This document shows positions 10,796 through 21,965 of a stretch of 64,000 bases of DNA, piece by piece. Location: NCBI GenBank assembly GCA_936450465.1, contig OW388305.1, forward strand, positions 37,457,187 to 37,521,186, read 5' to 3'. The translations under genes were made by a program, and so were the position numbers. The notes beneath the pieces are model-generated. The model was not told where the DNA came from, made no database searches, and worked only from the letters and a program-made list of their open reading frames with translations. Numbering within the stretch: the stretch's first letter is position 1; the number at the start of each line of letters is the position of its first letter. The stretch is from Gibbula magus. Its lineage: Eukaryota; Mollusca; Gastropoda; Trochida; Trochidae.

Positions 10796-11170
10796 GTCTT
10801 GTAGTGACCGTGAAAATGAGGTCAAGGTTACCCAAATTGACAGGTATCTGCACAATCCCTAAATGAAGACTGGTACCAAATTTGAAGACTACAGGTGCAG
10901 CAGTTCATGAAATATCAGGCAAACAATATTCAAAATACTTGTCAACGTCTTGTAGTGACCTTAACAATGAGGTCAAGGTCATCCAAATCAACTGGTGTCT
11001 GTCTACTCCCCTAATGAAGAGTGGTACCAAATTTGAAGACTTTAGATGCAGCGGTTCACGAGATATTGCGCTAACAAGAAATGGGACGGACGTACGGACA
11101 GACGGACATATGGAGCTGAATACCATGTACCCTGCTGCATGCTTCGCGGCGGCGAGGGACAATAAAGTGA
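10796..11170 (+). repeat. Interspersed repeat with partial tandem copy and GGAC tail
   Basis: Two successive modules share 'TTGTAGTGACC', 'AATGAGGTCAAGGT', 'TGGTACCAAATTTGAAGACT' and 'GTTCA.GA.ATAT'. The second ends in 'GGGACGGACGTACGGACAG'. Modules with a GGAC-rich end are widespread in mollusc and other invertebrate genomes; I cannot assign the class. The open frame at 10,882-11,286 is carried by this repeat. Confidence 0.65.
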
Positions 11171-11645
11171 TATTATTACAATTCAAAACATTAGAAGAAA
11201 GTGCCTGTTTGTCTGTATACTACATCATCCAATGTCTTTTGACCTCAAAGGAAATCAAACTCCCTTGTGAGTCTATTACATGTTGATACATTAAGCCTAC
11301 CATAGCAATAGAAACACACCAGACAACAATCACACACCGATAGACACAGTTTGTGTACATTTCAAACCAGTCTATTCATACCTGATGTTCTTCAGACCAA
11401 ATGTCTGAATTAAGCTCCATATTGCCTTATTGCTCTTTCTCCATCAATATTCTTGCATCAATGTGACACCATCGTTAGAACCTACAGGTATTGCAAGCTG
11501 CTCAGGTGAAAGACTATGCAAGTTTAATATCAGTGACACTTTAAGACTTAAGTAGACTTCCTTTGGAGAAGACTGTTGGCTGGAGGATGATCAAGGTGTT
11601 GGCACATACAGAGATGGAGAGTATATATGTAATTGAGGCTGTGGT
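11171..11645. other. No recognisable feature
   Basis: Anonymous sequence between the GGAC-tailed repeat and M1 copy 1; no array or convincing frame. Confidence 0.4.
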
Positions 11646-11649
11646 TTAA

Positions 11650-12004
11650 AGGGGCAGTAGCATGTTTTTTGCAAATTTTATTTTTTCAAATTTCCCATTT
11701 ATAATGAAAGTTTATGGCATTTATATTTACTTTAGAGGGTAAAACATCTTATTACACAAACCAATTATCCGTAGTGGTAAAAACGATGTTGCATTTAAAG
11801 CAAAAATTGCATGGCAGCCATTTCATTGTGAACACATTTTATTATTTCGAATGACAAAAACGATTCCCATGGCTTTACAGAACCATGTACACTCATTTTT
11901 TAACTTGATTTTCCGCAGAGAGAAGGGTGTTTTACTTTTGGTGACATTATTTTTCAAATACATCTCATTGACTTATTTCAGCGAAAAAAAGTGTTACTGC
12001 CCCT
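11650..12004 (+). mobile_element. M1 MITE copy 1 (355 bp, TTAA TSD)
   Basis: Flanked by TTAA at 11,646-11,649 and 12,005-12,008. Termini read inward are AGGGGCAGTAGCATG and AGGGGCAGTAACACT. The interior contains 'TTTAGAGGGTAAAACATC' and 'CATGGCTTTACAGAACCATG'. Five copies of 342-355 bp occur in the window in both orientations. TTAA duplications with purine-first termini fit the Kolobok superfamily, as I recall it, better than piggyBac. No coding capacity. Confidence 0.85.
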
Positions 12005-12177
12005 TTAAATCCTGAGTGTTTTTTAAGGTCTCCAAAATCTAATTTCACATTATATATTTATGAATCTACATGACCTATGATGATCAAATTGCAAGGAGAG
12101 TATTAATCAACAAGGGCAATTACTTTATTATCATGTTATTTCGTGAGATATTATAATGGTGCTAGCTTTGATAAAAA

Positions 12178-12484
12178 GGTGAGTTGGGGTTTAACGCCAC
12201 TCTCAAGAGTATTTCACTTAGATCATCACTGCTAGTATTATTACAGGGAGAACACCCAGAACACCATGGTGGCTATGCATTGCGCGCGGTGAAATGTGCA
12301 AGCATCGGCTGGAACCAGCGAACCATGGGTGATACTAAGCTGAAATTCAGTGTAGCATTGCACCAAAACCTTACTGCGTGTAGAACAGTTCTCTACATCA
12401 GACGAAGTTGCCATGCTCCTAGCAGGATTTAAACTCGGACCTCTTGATCCGAAGCTGAATGCACTAACCATTGCGCTTTCCCAA
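12178..12484 (-). mobile_element. SINE-A copy 3, near full length
   Basis: Complete order on the minus strand: tRNA-like head with the A box decayed to 'AAGCGCAATGGTTAG' and the B box to 'GTTTAAATCC', the 'CTACACTGAATTTCAGC' body, the domain ending 'GAGTGGCGTTAAACCCC', and the 'AACTCACC' tail. Both promoter boxes carry substitutions. Confidence 0.85.
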
Positions 12485-12589
12485 ACAAACATTGACAAAA
12501 AGATCACTGAAATTACATATACAACCCGCACAGACGACACATACAAGTTATATCCAGAGACACTACCAAATGGTTGTTGCCCTTCTTAA

Positions 12590-12796
12590 AGGGACACCGC
12601 TTCGAGGATAAACATGAAATCAGATGTATCTACGTGTCTGGTAAAGAGTCACAGACCCCAAATTTAAGACAATTCAAGTAATTAGTAATAAAAACTACTG
12701 CATGTGAAGAGAAGCGTAACTCGTTAGCAGACATGCACGTTAACCAGCATAGGTAGATAAAAGTTATCTCATTTTTATCCTCGACGCAGTGTCCCT
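12590..12796. mobile_element. M2 MITE (207 bp, TTAA TSD)
   Basis: Flanked by TTAA at 12,586-12,589 and 12,797-12,800. Termini read inward are AGGGACACCGCTTCGAGGAT and AGGGACACTGCGTCGAGGAT (18 of 20 identical), followed by AAA.ATGA.AT on both sides. It is the only copy in the window. The terminal AGGGACA resembles M1 and M3, suggesting related transposases. Confidence 0.85.
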
Positions 12797-12976
12797 TTAA
12801 TCAAAGATTTCACGATGTGAAGGTGAGGTGTTATTAAATCCAGGTATTCTTCTGTTATGGGTTTGAATCAATAGCTAAGTCACACCTTTAACTCCTAAAC
12901 TTAAGCCTTTGAGTTGTGGTACGTTATTTTCTAAAATAAAGATTCTCTCTTCTTTGATGGAAAGTATATTTATTCC

Positions 12977-12977
<1 letters not shown>

Positions 12978-13020
<43 letters not shown>

Positions 13021-13382
13021 GTGGCATTTATATTGCGCAGTGTCCACGCCATAAAGGTATGCTCAAACCGCATGGTTGTCACATTATTATCCTGGTCTAA
13101 CCTGAGCTGCCACAAAGCGCTTATAGGTCACCTCCTCCACATCTGACACCAGGTACCCATTTCCTGCTGGGTGAACAGAGGATCACGTTGAATAAAGTCA
13201 CTTACCCAGGGTGACACCATAAGTCTTTCCACTCATGTTTCAGTGTGGGGCAGGGAGTCACCCTTCAAACTCTCAGTTAATTCAGCAATGAAGCGAGTAA
13301 CCCACCCATGCGGCAAGCCGCGCCCATTGAACTTCACTGATAGCGGTCAACCTAGCTATGCACAGGACCACGTGCCACCACA
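12978..13382 (-). mobile_element. SINE-D copy 1 with AAT-repeat tail
   Basis: Read on the minus strand this matches 36,716-37,088: 'TGGCACGTGGTCCTGTGCAT', 'AGCTA/CAG' region, 'GTGACTTTATTCAACGTG', 'GTGGAGGAGGTGACCT' and an end 'ATATAAATGCCACT' followed by a trinucleotide tail. The head is not a clear tRNA. The 3' 'AATATAAATGCCACTATTATT' type end resembles tails shared with L2/CR1-type LINEs. Open frames on either strand here are by-products. Confidence 0.75.
12979..13021. repeat. (AAT)n microsatellite
   Basis: About 14 AAT units forming the tail of SINE-D copy 1. It yields poly-N or poly-I when translated. Confidence 0.95.
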
Positions 13383-14325
13383 TATTTCAACAGCACTCAT
13401 CAATAAAGATATCATATTGAAACCCCATTTTCAAGCTCTTTCATCTGTGCATCTTTACTGTCCAGTCAGGGAGTCAACATCCTCCTTAAATGAATAGTTC
13501 CATTTACCGAGTTCCAAGATTAACGAGAGCTTGTACCCAACAAATACATAATGATCTACAACCTTCTTGTACATAAACTGGCAATCTTACCATTCTCTAC
13601 AGAATCAGATAGCTTTCTGGAGTACCAAAGGACCTCTTGGATAGGTCCCCAATGCCACGAGATACGAGCCTCAAGTAGAACAGCATTAGAAAGAAATAAC
13701 TTTACGAGCAATCAATGTACTACGCCATTACCTACATACATATAACATAAAAAATAGCTGATGACACGCAATTGGGAAAAGGAAGTGAGTTTAAAGGCGA
13801 TTGAGTCTGACGAGACTCAGCAGAGGAAAGAGATTTACGGAGGAAGGGAAGGTCAATAACTCAACCACTCGTTTAGATCTCGGAGCTGATAGACATGACA
13901 TCTTTGAAGCCGTTGTCAAAGGCTTCAAAAGTTTGACAGAACTATTCATGAAACGATACAAGCTTCATCGACATACAAGGAGAGAAGACAAACTTGTTGC
14001 AAAAATGTTTTATCTACTAATTTAGATCTTGCTCTTTGAGACAGAATCTTATCAAGTGTAGAGCGGATAGAAATCATGCATATATATAGGCGGGTACAGA
14101 AATGTTCAAAGGAGGTGCTGGGATTCATACAATGGAAAGGAGAAGGGGGAAGAAGCCCAAGGGGTTCATGTTGGGGTTCGTCAAATCTACCTGCAAAATT
14201 TATCAAAAGGTGGGTTTGACCCCTCTGAATCAAACCACTAGGCATGAACATCATACAGTAGGAAAACATCTCAAAAACATATAATAAAATTAATATAATT
14301 TCTTGAGTATATATACATTTGAGGA
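13383..14325. other. Mostly anonymous sequence
   Basis: Small open frames only. A short hairpin at 13,902-13,930 pairs TTTGAAGCC with GGCTTCAAA. No family match. Confidence 0.4.
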
Positions 14326-14930
14326 TATAACTCACTGAAATAGTGATGTGAACAGGTTCTCGGTGGATACATAGAAGTTGGTATATATCATAACAATGTA
14401 GGGTATGGATTGCATTGATATAATTCTTGAGCATATACATTTTGGTGTTATATAAATCACTGAAATAGTGATGTGATAGAGAACAGGTTCTCGATGTACC
14501 CATGGAAGTAAGTATGTATAACAATGTAGGGTATGGATTGCATTGATATAATTCTTGAGCATATACATTTTGGTGTTATATAAATCACTGAAATAGTGAT
14601 GTGATAGAGAACAGGTTCTCGATGTACCCATGGAAGTAAGTATGTATAACAATGTAGGGTATGGATTGCATTGATATAATTCTTGAGCATATACATTTTG
14701 GTGTTATATAAATCACTGAAATAGTGATGTGATAGAGAACAGGTTCTTGATGTACCCATGGAAGTAAGTATGTATAACAATGTAGGGTATGGATTGCATT
14801 GATAAAATTCTTGAGCATATACATTTTGGTGTTATATAAATCACTGAAATAGTGATGTGATAGAGAACAGGTTCTTGATGTACCCATGGAAGTAAGTATG
14901 TATAATAATGTAGGGTATGGATTGCACCTT
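14326..14930. repeat. 128-bp tandem array, about 4.7 copies
   Basis: The marker 'GGGTATGGATTGCA' occurs at 14,401, 14,529, 14,657, 14,785 and 14,913, exactly 128 bp apart. The first copy is most divergent and the inner copies nearly identical. Each unit has two small inverted repeats, ATCACT-GAAAT-AGTGAT and GAGAAC-AG-GTTCTC. The minus-strand frames of 100-192 codons are repeats of one unit read in successive phases and are not genes. Confidence 0.93.
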
Positions 14931-15277
14931 GTTATACATACAACGTTGGACTACTTGCCTCTTCATCAAGAAAATGCAATTCATACAAGAGATATTCTTA
15001 ATCATACCATTTGTCATACCAGTTAAATAAACAGTTATGTTTAACTCAGTTAACTGAACATTTTAATAGTTAGATATATTTTATATTTTTCCAAATATTC
15101 AGAAATGAAAGATCCCAGAGTTATCAAATGACATTGTCACTCTTTTGAAATTCTTCCTTTATAAAGTCATTTACACAAGTATGAATATTAAATAATATTA
15201 GCTGAAACACAAAACTACCTTTAACATAAATTCCCAAAAACATGATCATGAAATCAACATAAAAGTGGTTGCGTTAA
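14931..15277. other. No recognisable feature
   Basis: AT-rich sequence after the 128-bp array. Confidence 0.4.

Positions 15278-15310
<33 letters not shown>
15278..15310. repeat. (TA)n microsatellite
   Basis: A run of about 13 TA units followed by a short TTTATATATA segment. Confidence 0.9.
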
Positions 15311-15312
<2 letters not shown>

Positions 15313-15642
15313 CAACCTGAATGCAAGAATTAATGAAATAAACATAAAATGAAATCAAAAGCATGCAATCCCTCCCACAAAGTGCATGTATATAGAATAT
15401 AATTGGATGATAGAGAAGCTGATCCATTTGCACTGAAAGGAAGAAATCTCTCCAAGCATATTGCAAATACCATTTGGCAGTTCCAGTAATTTGTGTCCAT
15501 TGGCGCCAGACAGTGGCATACATCTGGTGACAGTGAAACCTTTCATGCCTAGATTATATTAATATTTTCCCATCCTTTTTCCACGCTGCCAATATGGCTA
15601 GACGTGATCCATAAGGAGTAGTAAGAAATAATTGGTACTCAC

Positions 15643-15678
15643 ATTTCTTCGGTGGTTCAGGCTTGGTGTAGGGTATAT
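15643..15678 (-). other. Candidate 36-nt micro-exon
   Basis: On the minus strand a pyrimidine-rich acceptor (CTTGCTTTCAG) precedes 36 nt that end at a consensus donor (GTGAGT). Read with two bases completing the first codon, the exon gives IPYTKPEPPKK, a proline- and lysine-rich linker-like peptide. Its length is divisible by three, so including or skipping it would keep frame. No adjoining exon is identified, although a second acceptor-like tract (CTTCCTTTCAG) lies downstream on the same strand near 15,437-15,451. The 75-codon frame spanning it reads through the donor. Confidence 0.4.
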
Positions 15679-16016
15679 CTGAAAGCAAGATATTCAATAT
15701 TAATAATTGATATCTAATAGAAACCAGTAGACTATAATTGACGAGAAAAATGGATATATAGAAATGTGATCGGTCTGACATTAAGTTATTGAATCTGTTC
15801 TTGTTTAAAACTTTGAACCTTGATTATTTGTGAAGTTGAGGAAAATTAAGAAATGACAATTTTCTTTCGAATTATGGATCAATTGCTTTGAATTGTGATT
15901 TGAATTATTTTATCAAATATGACAATGAAAAGAGCGGACAATTATAATTAAAGATGAAAGGATGATGACATATATATGAAACAAAAAAATGTAATGGAAA
16001 CTTAAAACAGGATATC
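15679..16016. other. No recognisable feature
   Basis: AT-rich; would be intron upstream of the candidate micro-exon if that is real. Confidence 0.35.
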
Positions 16017-16075
16017 AGTGTGAGTGAGTGAGTGAGTTAATGTTTAACATCGCGTCGGCAGTATCGCAGCCAACA
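16017..16075 (-). repeat. Nin-DC-like SINE tail fragment
   Basis: (GTGA)n then 'GTTAATGTTTAACATCGCG' and 'TCGGCAGTATCGCAGCCA', matching the 2,862 fragment and not SINE-A. The SINE head is missing. Confidence 0.6.
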
Positions 16076-16137
16076 AAAGGTGTATAGTAGGATTAACTGC
16101 TCACAGATTCACCATGGATACTGTGCTGGATCCAATA

Positions 16138-16452
16138 CGTGAGGCGAGGTGAGTTGGGGTTTTAACACCACTTTGAAGAGTATGTCACTTATATCACGAC
16201 TGCTAGTATTATTGCAGGGAGAAAGCCTGCAACACCATGTGGCTATGGATTGTAGTGAAACCTGCGAGCAAGGGCTGGAACTGCATGGGTGGTACTACAC
16301 TGAAATTCAGTGTAGCATTGCACCAAAATCTTACTGCATGTAGAACAGTTCTCTACTACGGACAAAGTTGCTGTTCCCCTGACGGGATTTCAAACCCTGG
16401 ACCTCTTGATCCCAAGATGAACGCGCTAACCACTGCGCTATCCCGCCCTTGA
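16138..16452 (-). mobile_element. SINE-A copy 4, full length
   Basis: The head on the minus strand has a good A box (GATAGCGCAGTGGTTAGCGC). A tRNA-like stretch, the family body and a tail at 16,138 follow. ATCCAATA occurs at 16,130-16,137 and 16,453-16,460 and is a likely target duplication. Confidence 0.85.
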
Positions 16453-16639
16453 ATCCAATAGCAGTTTAGTACAAAAGATTACGATGGATTTACGCGAAAA
16501 GACCAGAATTGTGATGTTTCATGTTTCAAAGGTATTTAGTTGTAATTAGCGTTCTGAGTCCGAAAAGTTCTAAATTCAGATCATACATGTGGTGTTAATG
16601 TGATATAATACCATTGTCTATTCAAATTGTGTAATATGT

Positions 16640-16960
16640 GCCATTATACATGATAACAAACTGCATAAAACATGAAATACAACAAAAAAGGATCTGACAT
16701 TTCCTACAAAGCACCTGTTTGCATATGAAATAGGCCGCTATATAAATGTTGAATATTATTATTAAATTATTATTATTATAATAATATGTTATGGAAAATG
16801 TGAACATTTGCAAATTGTAAAGGCAAATGAACTGCATAAAACATGAATTTCAACAATAAAGGATCCTACATTTTATACAGACAAAGCACCTTGTAGTGAT
16901 AATTTGCATATCAAATGGGCCGCTATATAAATGCTGTATATTCTTATTATTATAACATGC
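16640..16960 (+). repeat. Two tandem LINE/SINE 3' ends (L2-like tail)
   Basis: Two modules of about 150-180 bp share 'AACTGCATAAAACATGAA', 'CAACAA.AAAGGATC' and 'GGCCGCTATATAAATG.TG', each ending in an ATT-rich tail. 'GCTATATAAATG' plus ATT repeats resembles the 3' ends of L2-type LINEs and their SINE partners. Coding parts are absent. Confidence 0.55.
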
Positions 16961-17130
16961 AATGGCAAATAATAAAGACATATTTGTTGAATAAAATAAA
17001 ATAAAATACCAGTATACAGTATCAGGGTACTGGGTAGTTTATATTGAACCAACAGCAAATCACTGGTTACTCGATTTGTGAATGAAGTCATTCCTGTAAG
17101 TTGTTCATTCAGAATGGTAATACACTCAGC

Positions 17131-17345
17131 AACTAAAGGTAAATTTCAATAGGAAATTTCAACTAAGACATTCTTAATTCAACTACCAAATGTGATATGA
17201 ACATAAGACGTCTGTCAGAGTTTGCAAGATCCGCAGCTAGAGGTTTAATTTCAATACGAATTCTCAACTCAGACATTCTTAATTTAACTACACACTGTGA
17301 TATGAACATGAGACGTCTGTCTCTGTCAGAGTTTCTAGTCTTCAT
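17131..17345. repeat. About 115-bp direct duplication
   Basis: 'GACATTCTTAATT.AACTAC' and 'TGTGATATGAACAT.AGACG' followed by 'TGTCAGAGTTT' occur twice, starting near 17,165 and 17,272. The copies differ by small indels and substitutions. Confidence 0.75.
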
Positions 17346-17509
17346 TAACACCTTAATTTCATTGCCATTAGGCTGCACACAAAAGTTAAATGTTTCTCGG
17401 GCACTTTTTTTTCAAAAAATGACGAGGGCGGTAGAACTTTCTTCATTTTTTGGAATGAAAAAAACAAGAAGACATAGTCATCAACTTCCCCCGCCAGACC
17501 CAAGAAAAT

Positions 17510-19310
17510 GGAACAAGGGCAATAATTCAAGGAAATAATTGTGCATTACTCATATTCATTCCATCAAGGTTTGTATGCCCTCAAGCAACACACCAAATTT
17601 GGTTCTATCTTAACCCTTACGTTGCGTATATATATTTTACCATTTTTAGCCCCTGTGGCGGAATTTACAGGCTCGCAGCTCGCAGCAGTAGTTTGAGCTT
17701 ATTCACTAACGAGCTCTGCTGGCGGAATTTCCAGGCGGCGATTCCGGTACCGTTTTTACGAAATATACCGCATCTACATGGCGAATAAGGACTATATACG
17801 GGCGTTCAATACAAATTCAAGTAGCGACACCCGTACACAAATGGCTAATTCACACCCGAAACTTTGAATGAATTTTCTATGTTTTTTCGTTTTTATTCTA
17901 TTACTTTCGAAAGATTGTCTTTAATTCGGGCCTCGTAACATCATAAATACGAAATACGATTTTATACGGAATTGAAGACAAGATGTCTAGCTTCACAATG
18001 ATATAAAAATTATTAGAATGCGACCTTTGGTTATAATTCTATAGCTATGTAAAGTTTGTCTTTATTTCCACCTATAAAATCGTCAATACTTACAACATGT
18101 ATGCGGCATTGCAAACGGTCGTTCATCGCACTTTTCCAAGAAATCATAATCTCGAACCAGTTGACAAATAAGCACATGTCAACCCAAATATGGTTATGTT
18201 GTTTGACTTTTCAAATAAACGCTAACCTCGAACCATAACTGATGAAAATATGTTGATTAGTTTGTGTGCCGTTTGGTTTCACATGCCTCTCAGAAAGGTA
18301 AAATTGTATCTTTATTTCTGTGAATAAATCTGCGCATTTTATATAGAATAAAAGATTATTCTTTTCGGTTTATTGTGATATAAAAATTATGAAAATGCAT
18401 TCAGTATTTTAGCCGTGATAAATGTTTTAGAAGTTGTGAAAATCGCCGATTGTTTCAAAATTTATGAAGTGTAAACATGACCTTTTTCACGGCGCATGCT
18501 GTGTCTTTATTATTTTTTTGAGATTTTCTAATTTTATATGGGAATGTAGTCCATTGTTTCCCCTTTATTTTGCCGTATTTTTTTTTGAAAACAAACTATT
18601 CGCTCACATGATATGAAGTGCGGGAGTAAGGCGAGTTAGCGATTTTTTCCCCCGTCTCGCGAGATGCGAGGCAGATAGCAGTCTCGGGCGAGGCAAACCC
18701 GAGGCAATACAAACACGTGGGTGAAAATAGCCTCAAGCGAATTAATGCTGCGGGGGCTAAGCCCGACAAAATTGGCCTTTTGTAAAGCTAATTATCAATG
18801 CGTTACGGGTCAACAATGCACACGCAATTTGGTGTGAATTTTACTTGATATTTCGACCGGACATTCACACAGACTCGTTATCGTGGCTATCTGCGAGATG
18901 TATGTAAACAAGTTTTCATGTGGCGATATACGGACACACTTCGTCTCGCATTTCGCCTGGGGGGCAAATATAATTATTACTGACCCGGTAAATGCACTAA
19001 GTCCAACGTACGGGTCTCGCCAAGGGTTCTAACATTTTTCTCTATGAGCCTCCCGGATAATTCCGTCGCCCGCATGTTAAGGGTTATATAGTTTCTGAGA
19101 AAAACAGTCCCTTTTGGAGATACGATGAACAAAGTCTAAAAATACGGAAAAAGGGCAATTACTCCAGAAACAATAATTGTACGCTTCTCATTTTCCATGA
19201 AGGTCTTCATGCCCTCAAGCAACACACCAAATTTGGTAACACTATCTTAAACGGTTTCTGAGAAAAACTGTCCCCTTCATCACGGACGGACGGACGGACG
19301 GACATACATA
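17510..19310 (+). repeat. Interspersed repeat, duplicated, interrupted by P2
   Basis: 'AGGGCAAT.A.TC.AG.AA', 'GCCCTCAAGCAACACACCAA' and 'TATCTTAA' occur at 17,516-17,613 and again at 19,150-19,252. 'TTTCTGAGAAAAAC.GTCCC' occurs at 19,091 and 19,255, and the second module ends in (GGAC)n at 19,284-19,302. P2 lies in the middle of the first module. Confidence 0.7.
17614..19083. mobile_element. P2: piggyBac-like non-autonomous element (1,470 bp)
   Basis: Left junction is TTAA (17,610-17,613) then CCCTTACGTTGCG. The right end read inward is CCCTTAACATGCGG with TTAT (19,084-19,087) outside. Subterminal inverted similarity continues ('GGCGGAATTTACAGGCTC' against 'GACGGAATTATCCGGGAGG'). The host repeat is continuous across the insertion when compared with its intact partner at 19,150. 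No frame above about 60 codons is present. The interior is CpG-rich around 18,650-18,960. Confidence 0.72.
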
Positions 19311-20060
19311 GTAAAAGTACTAACAAACAGAAGCACACTCATTCTTAGAAAACCATATATTTGGTGGACAGATGGATTTCGGGGTCTAGCAGAAATGAAT
19401 CGGTAAAATCTTAATTCATGTTTTTTAGCTGTCACATGCCCATATTAAACTGAAGCACCAATAGCCAAGAAACATTTCAGATTTTTTATTTAGTCTTACT
19501 TCCAGGAAAACTGAAACATTAATTATCAGTCAATGCTTGGAGGCAATTTATTTAACCAAAATTGGATGAAATATCACTGTGTTGATATAACTTGAAATGT
19601 TAAGATGTTGACATTTCATCAAGTTCTATCAAGTTAAGAATACAATATCATGTCTACGTATGCTATTGTTCTTGAAATATGAATATGAAATGAAATATGA
19701 ATGTAAATGAGATAACAAAAATATTTAAAAAGTCAGTTAATTTATGTCTGTCATTTCTTCCAGCTATTCAAGATGGATACTTCTCAGCTAGTTAATCAAG
19801 TAATTAATTTTTAGTTAAATGTTTCTCGGGCACAATTTTGTTTAAAGTGCAGAGGGTGATAAGACTTTCTTTTTTTATTTTTATTTTTTATTAAAATACG
19901 AAAATGAAAAAATAACTAGAAATAGTGGAAGTAAAAATAACGGAAGCACATTCATTCTTTGAAACCCACATATTTGGTGGACAGATTGATTTTGGGGTTA
20001 TTTTTTTTACTCCTCAGCTAGTTAACCAAGTAATTAATTTTTAGTTAAACACAACCATTT
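19311..20060. repeat. Patchwork of short local duplications
   Basis: 'GTTAAATGTTTCTCGGGCAC' occurs at 17,384 and 19,816. 'ATATTTGGTGGACAGAT.GAT' occurs at 19,359 and 19,970. 'CTCAGCTAGTTAA.CAAGTAA' occurs at 19,783 and 20,014. The pieces keep the same order, so a segment of the 17.4-20.0 kb region has been partly duplicated and eroded. Confidence 0.6.
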
Positions 20061-20074
20061 GTTATGGATTGCAG

Positions 20075-20303
20075 GAGGTGAGGTGATTTGGGGTTTAAAA
20101 GTATTTTCAAGATTATTTCACAGCTGTTGGTGAAAGCATGGGAGAAAGCATGCAACACCAATGGACTATGTATTGTGGTGAAACCTGTTAGCAATGGCTG
20201 GAACTAGCAAACCATGGGTGGTACTGCACTGAAATTCAGTGTAGCATTGCACCCAAACCTTACTGCACATAGAACAGTTCTCTACAGCAGACAAAGTTGC
20301 AGG
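20075..20303 (-). mobile_element. SINE-A copy 5, 5'-truncated
   Basis: Body and tail are present, with 'GGTGAGGTGATTTGGGG' at the left. It stops at 'ACAAAGTTGC', so the whole tRNA-like head is missing. Truncation at this point recurs in copy 7. Confidence 0.8.
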
Positions 20304-20454
20304 CAGGGTAAATTGAAGATAAATACAATATAGCTATCATTTACCATCAACTTCACCTTTCATGCACTGTTACGTGATTTATCATCCCAAAGTGGGTTCT
20401 ATAGGAGATATCAATTGTGCAAGCAATATATAGGAGATCTGTTTTGGCTGTATA

Positions 20455-20890
20455 TCTTTTTGGAAATTACACTGCAAATTACAAACAAAAAAACACATCT
20501 CGATTAAAGCTGGCTCAAATACAAACATTGTTATAGACTGAAGAGAAAAAGAAATTTAAACAATCATATGTATATAAGTATAATTTCATAATCTATGTGT
20601 CTTATTTTCCTAATTATTTTTTCAATTTATGCTGGTTTAGATATCAACACTGTTATAGAAGAAATAAAACTTTTTAAATTATTTAAAACAGCCGTTTGAG
20701 AAATATTTTATAATCTGTGTATCTTATTTTCCTAATTATTTTTTCAATTTATACTGGTTTAGATATTAATACTGTTATAGATAGACGAAATTAAACTTTT
20801 AAAATTATTCAAACAACCTTATGAGTAATATTTCATAACTTACGTGTCTTTTTATTTTTTCAATTATTTTCAAAATCGACATTCTTCTTG
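20455..20890. repeat. Diverged tandem repeat, about 122 bp
   Basis: 'ATAATCT.TGT' followed by 'CTTATTTTCCTAATTA' recurs at about 20,588 and 20,710, with a third shorter version at 20,833. An older relic precedes them near 20,500. Very AT-rich. Confidence 0.65.
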
Positions 20891-21820
20891 ATATGATTTT
20901 AACATGAGATAAATATGAGCTAATTGTGCCATTTGTGCGATAATCATTTTGGTGAACAATGTCACTTATTATATTTTTTGAAAAAAATTCTTCTTTATTA
21001 TTATATGAAATTAAATATTAAAACTAATTTGCAATGAGTTTTGATTGCTGGCATAATGCTTATTTTGACATTATTAAAAAAATATGATTGAAAACTATTC
21101 AACCACTACAAACTTTCTTTGTTTTGATTTCAGTTCAGGATAATTACTTTTTTGTTAAATGATAACATAATTTGTTTATAGAGGAATCAAAGTAGTAGTT
21201 TTGTAGTTTATGAATTGGTACCGTCAATTTAACATAGAAACGATTAAGCAATTTTCCAAAGCAATTTTACCTGATAGTTTTTTTATATTCAATGAAAATG
21301 TTAATTGGGACATGGGAAAATTCCAAACATGCTTATGCGACTCTAATTACTTTTTTTTACTTAAAGAAACAAATTATTTGTAAAACTGTTTGGAAACAGT
21401 TGTTCAGTGAAATCGTGCAAATTCCATCAAATTCTTGAAAAAATTGAATAAACATCAATTAAATTGGGATGTTACAAATACAAAATCGTTGTAAGGCTAC
21501 CCAAACAACAACTTTGGGAGCCTTTGTCGATAAAATTGAGCAATTTCCATACGGAAATAGGCTGGATAAAGCGTACAATACATGAGGCTATAACGTTTAG
21601 CAAGGAATAGATGGAGAAGAAATGGATGGCTTTCCCAATAGTGTCAATAAATCAGGGAGTCAAAATATTGCATTTATGTCTGCCAACGCAATGTATGAAA
21701 TTCTCGTGTCCACAAACATGATGGATTCTATTGAGGGTAACATAATCAGAGATTTTACATAATTCTATTCAAGACTTGAAATAGCCAATTTAAAGGCACA
21801 GTATCATGTTGATCTTGAAA
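20891..21820. other. AT-rich stretch without recognisable features
   Basis: No arrays or recognised elements. Confidence 0.45.
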
Positions 21821-21893
21821 TTGGATGGATGGATGGTTTGGTTTGATGGATGGTTTGGTTTGATGGATGGATGGATGGATGGATGAATGGATG

Positions 21894-21928
<35 letters not shown>

Positions 21929-21932
21929 GGAT

Positions 21933-21965
<33 letters not shown>

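Noticed and set aside
12909..13115. Poly-N and poly-I frames
   Set aside because: Translation of the (AAT)n tail of SINE-D.
14470..14500. AGAACAGGTTCT as a steroid receptor response element
   Set aside because: The spacer between half-sites is wrong for that class and the string is part of a tandem repeat.
13946..14887. Minus-strand frames of 100-192 codons with repeated LTSMGTSRTCSL peptides
   Set aside because: They are translations of the 128-bp array, whose period is not a multiple of three; successive frames start in each unit.
18640..18970. CpG-rich stretch as a promoter or CpG island
   Set aside because: Inside P2; no adjacent open frame or splice donor that would indicate a first exon.
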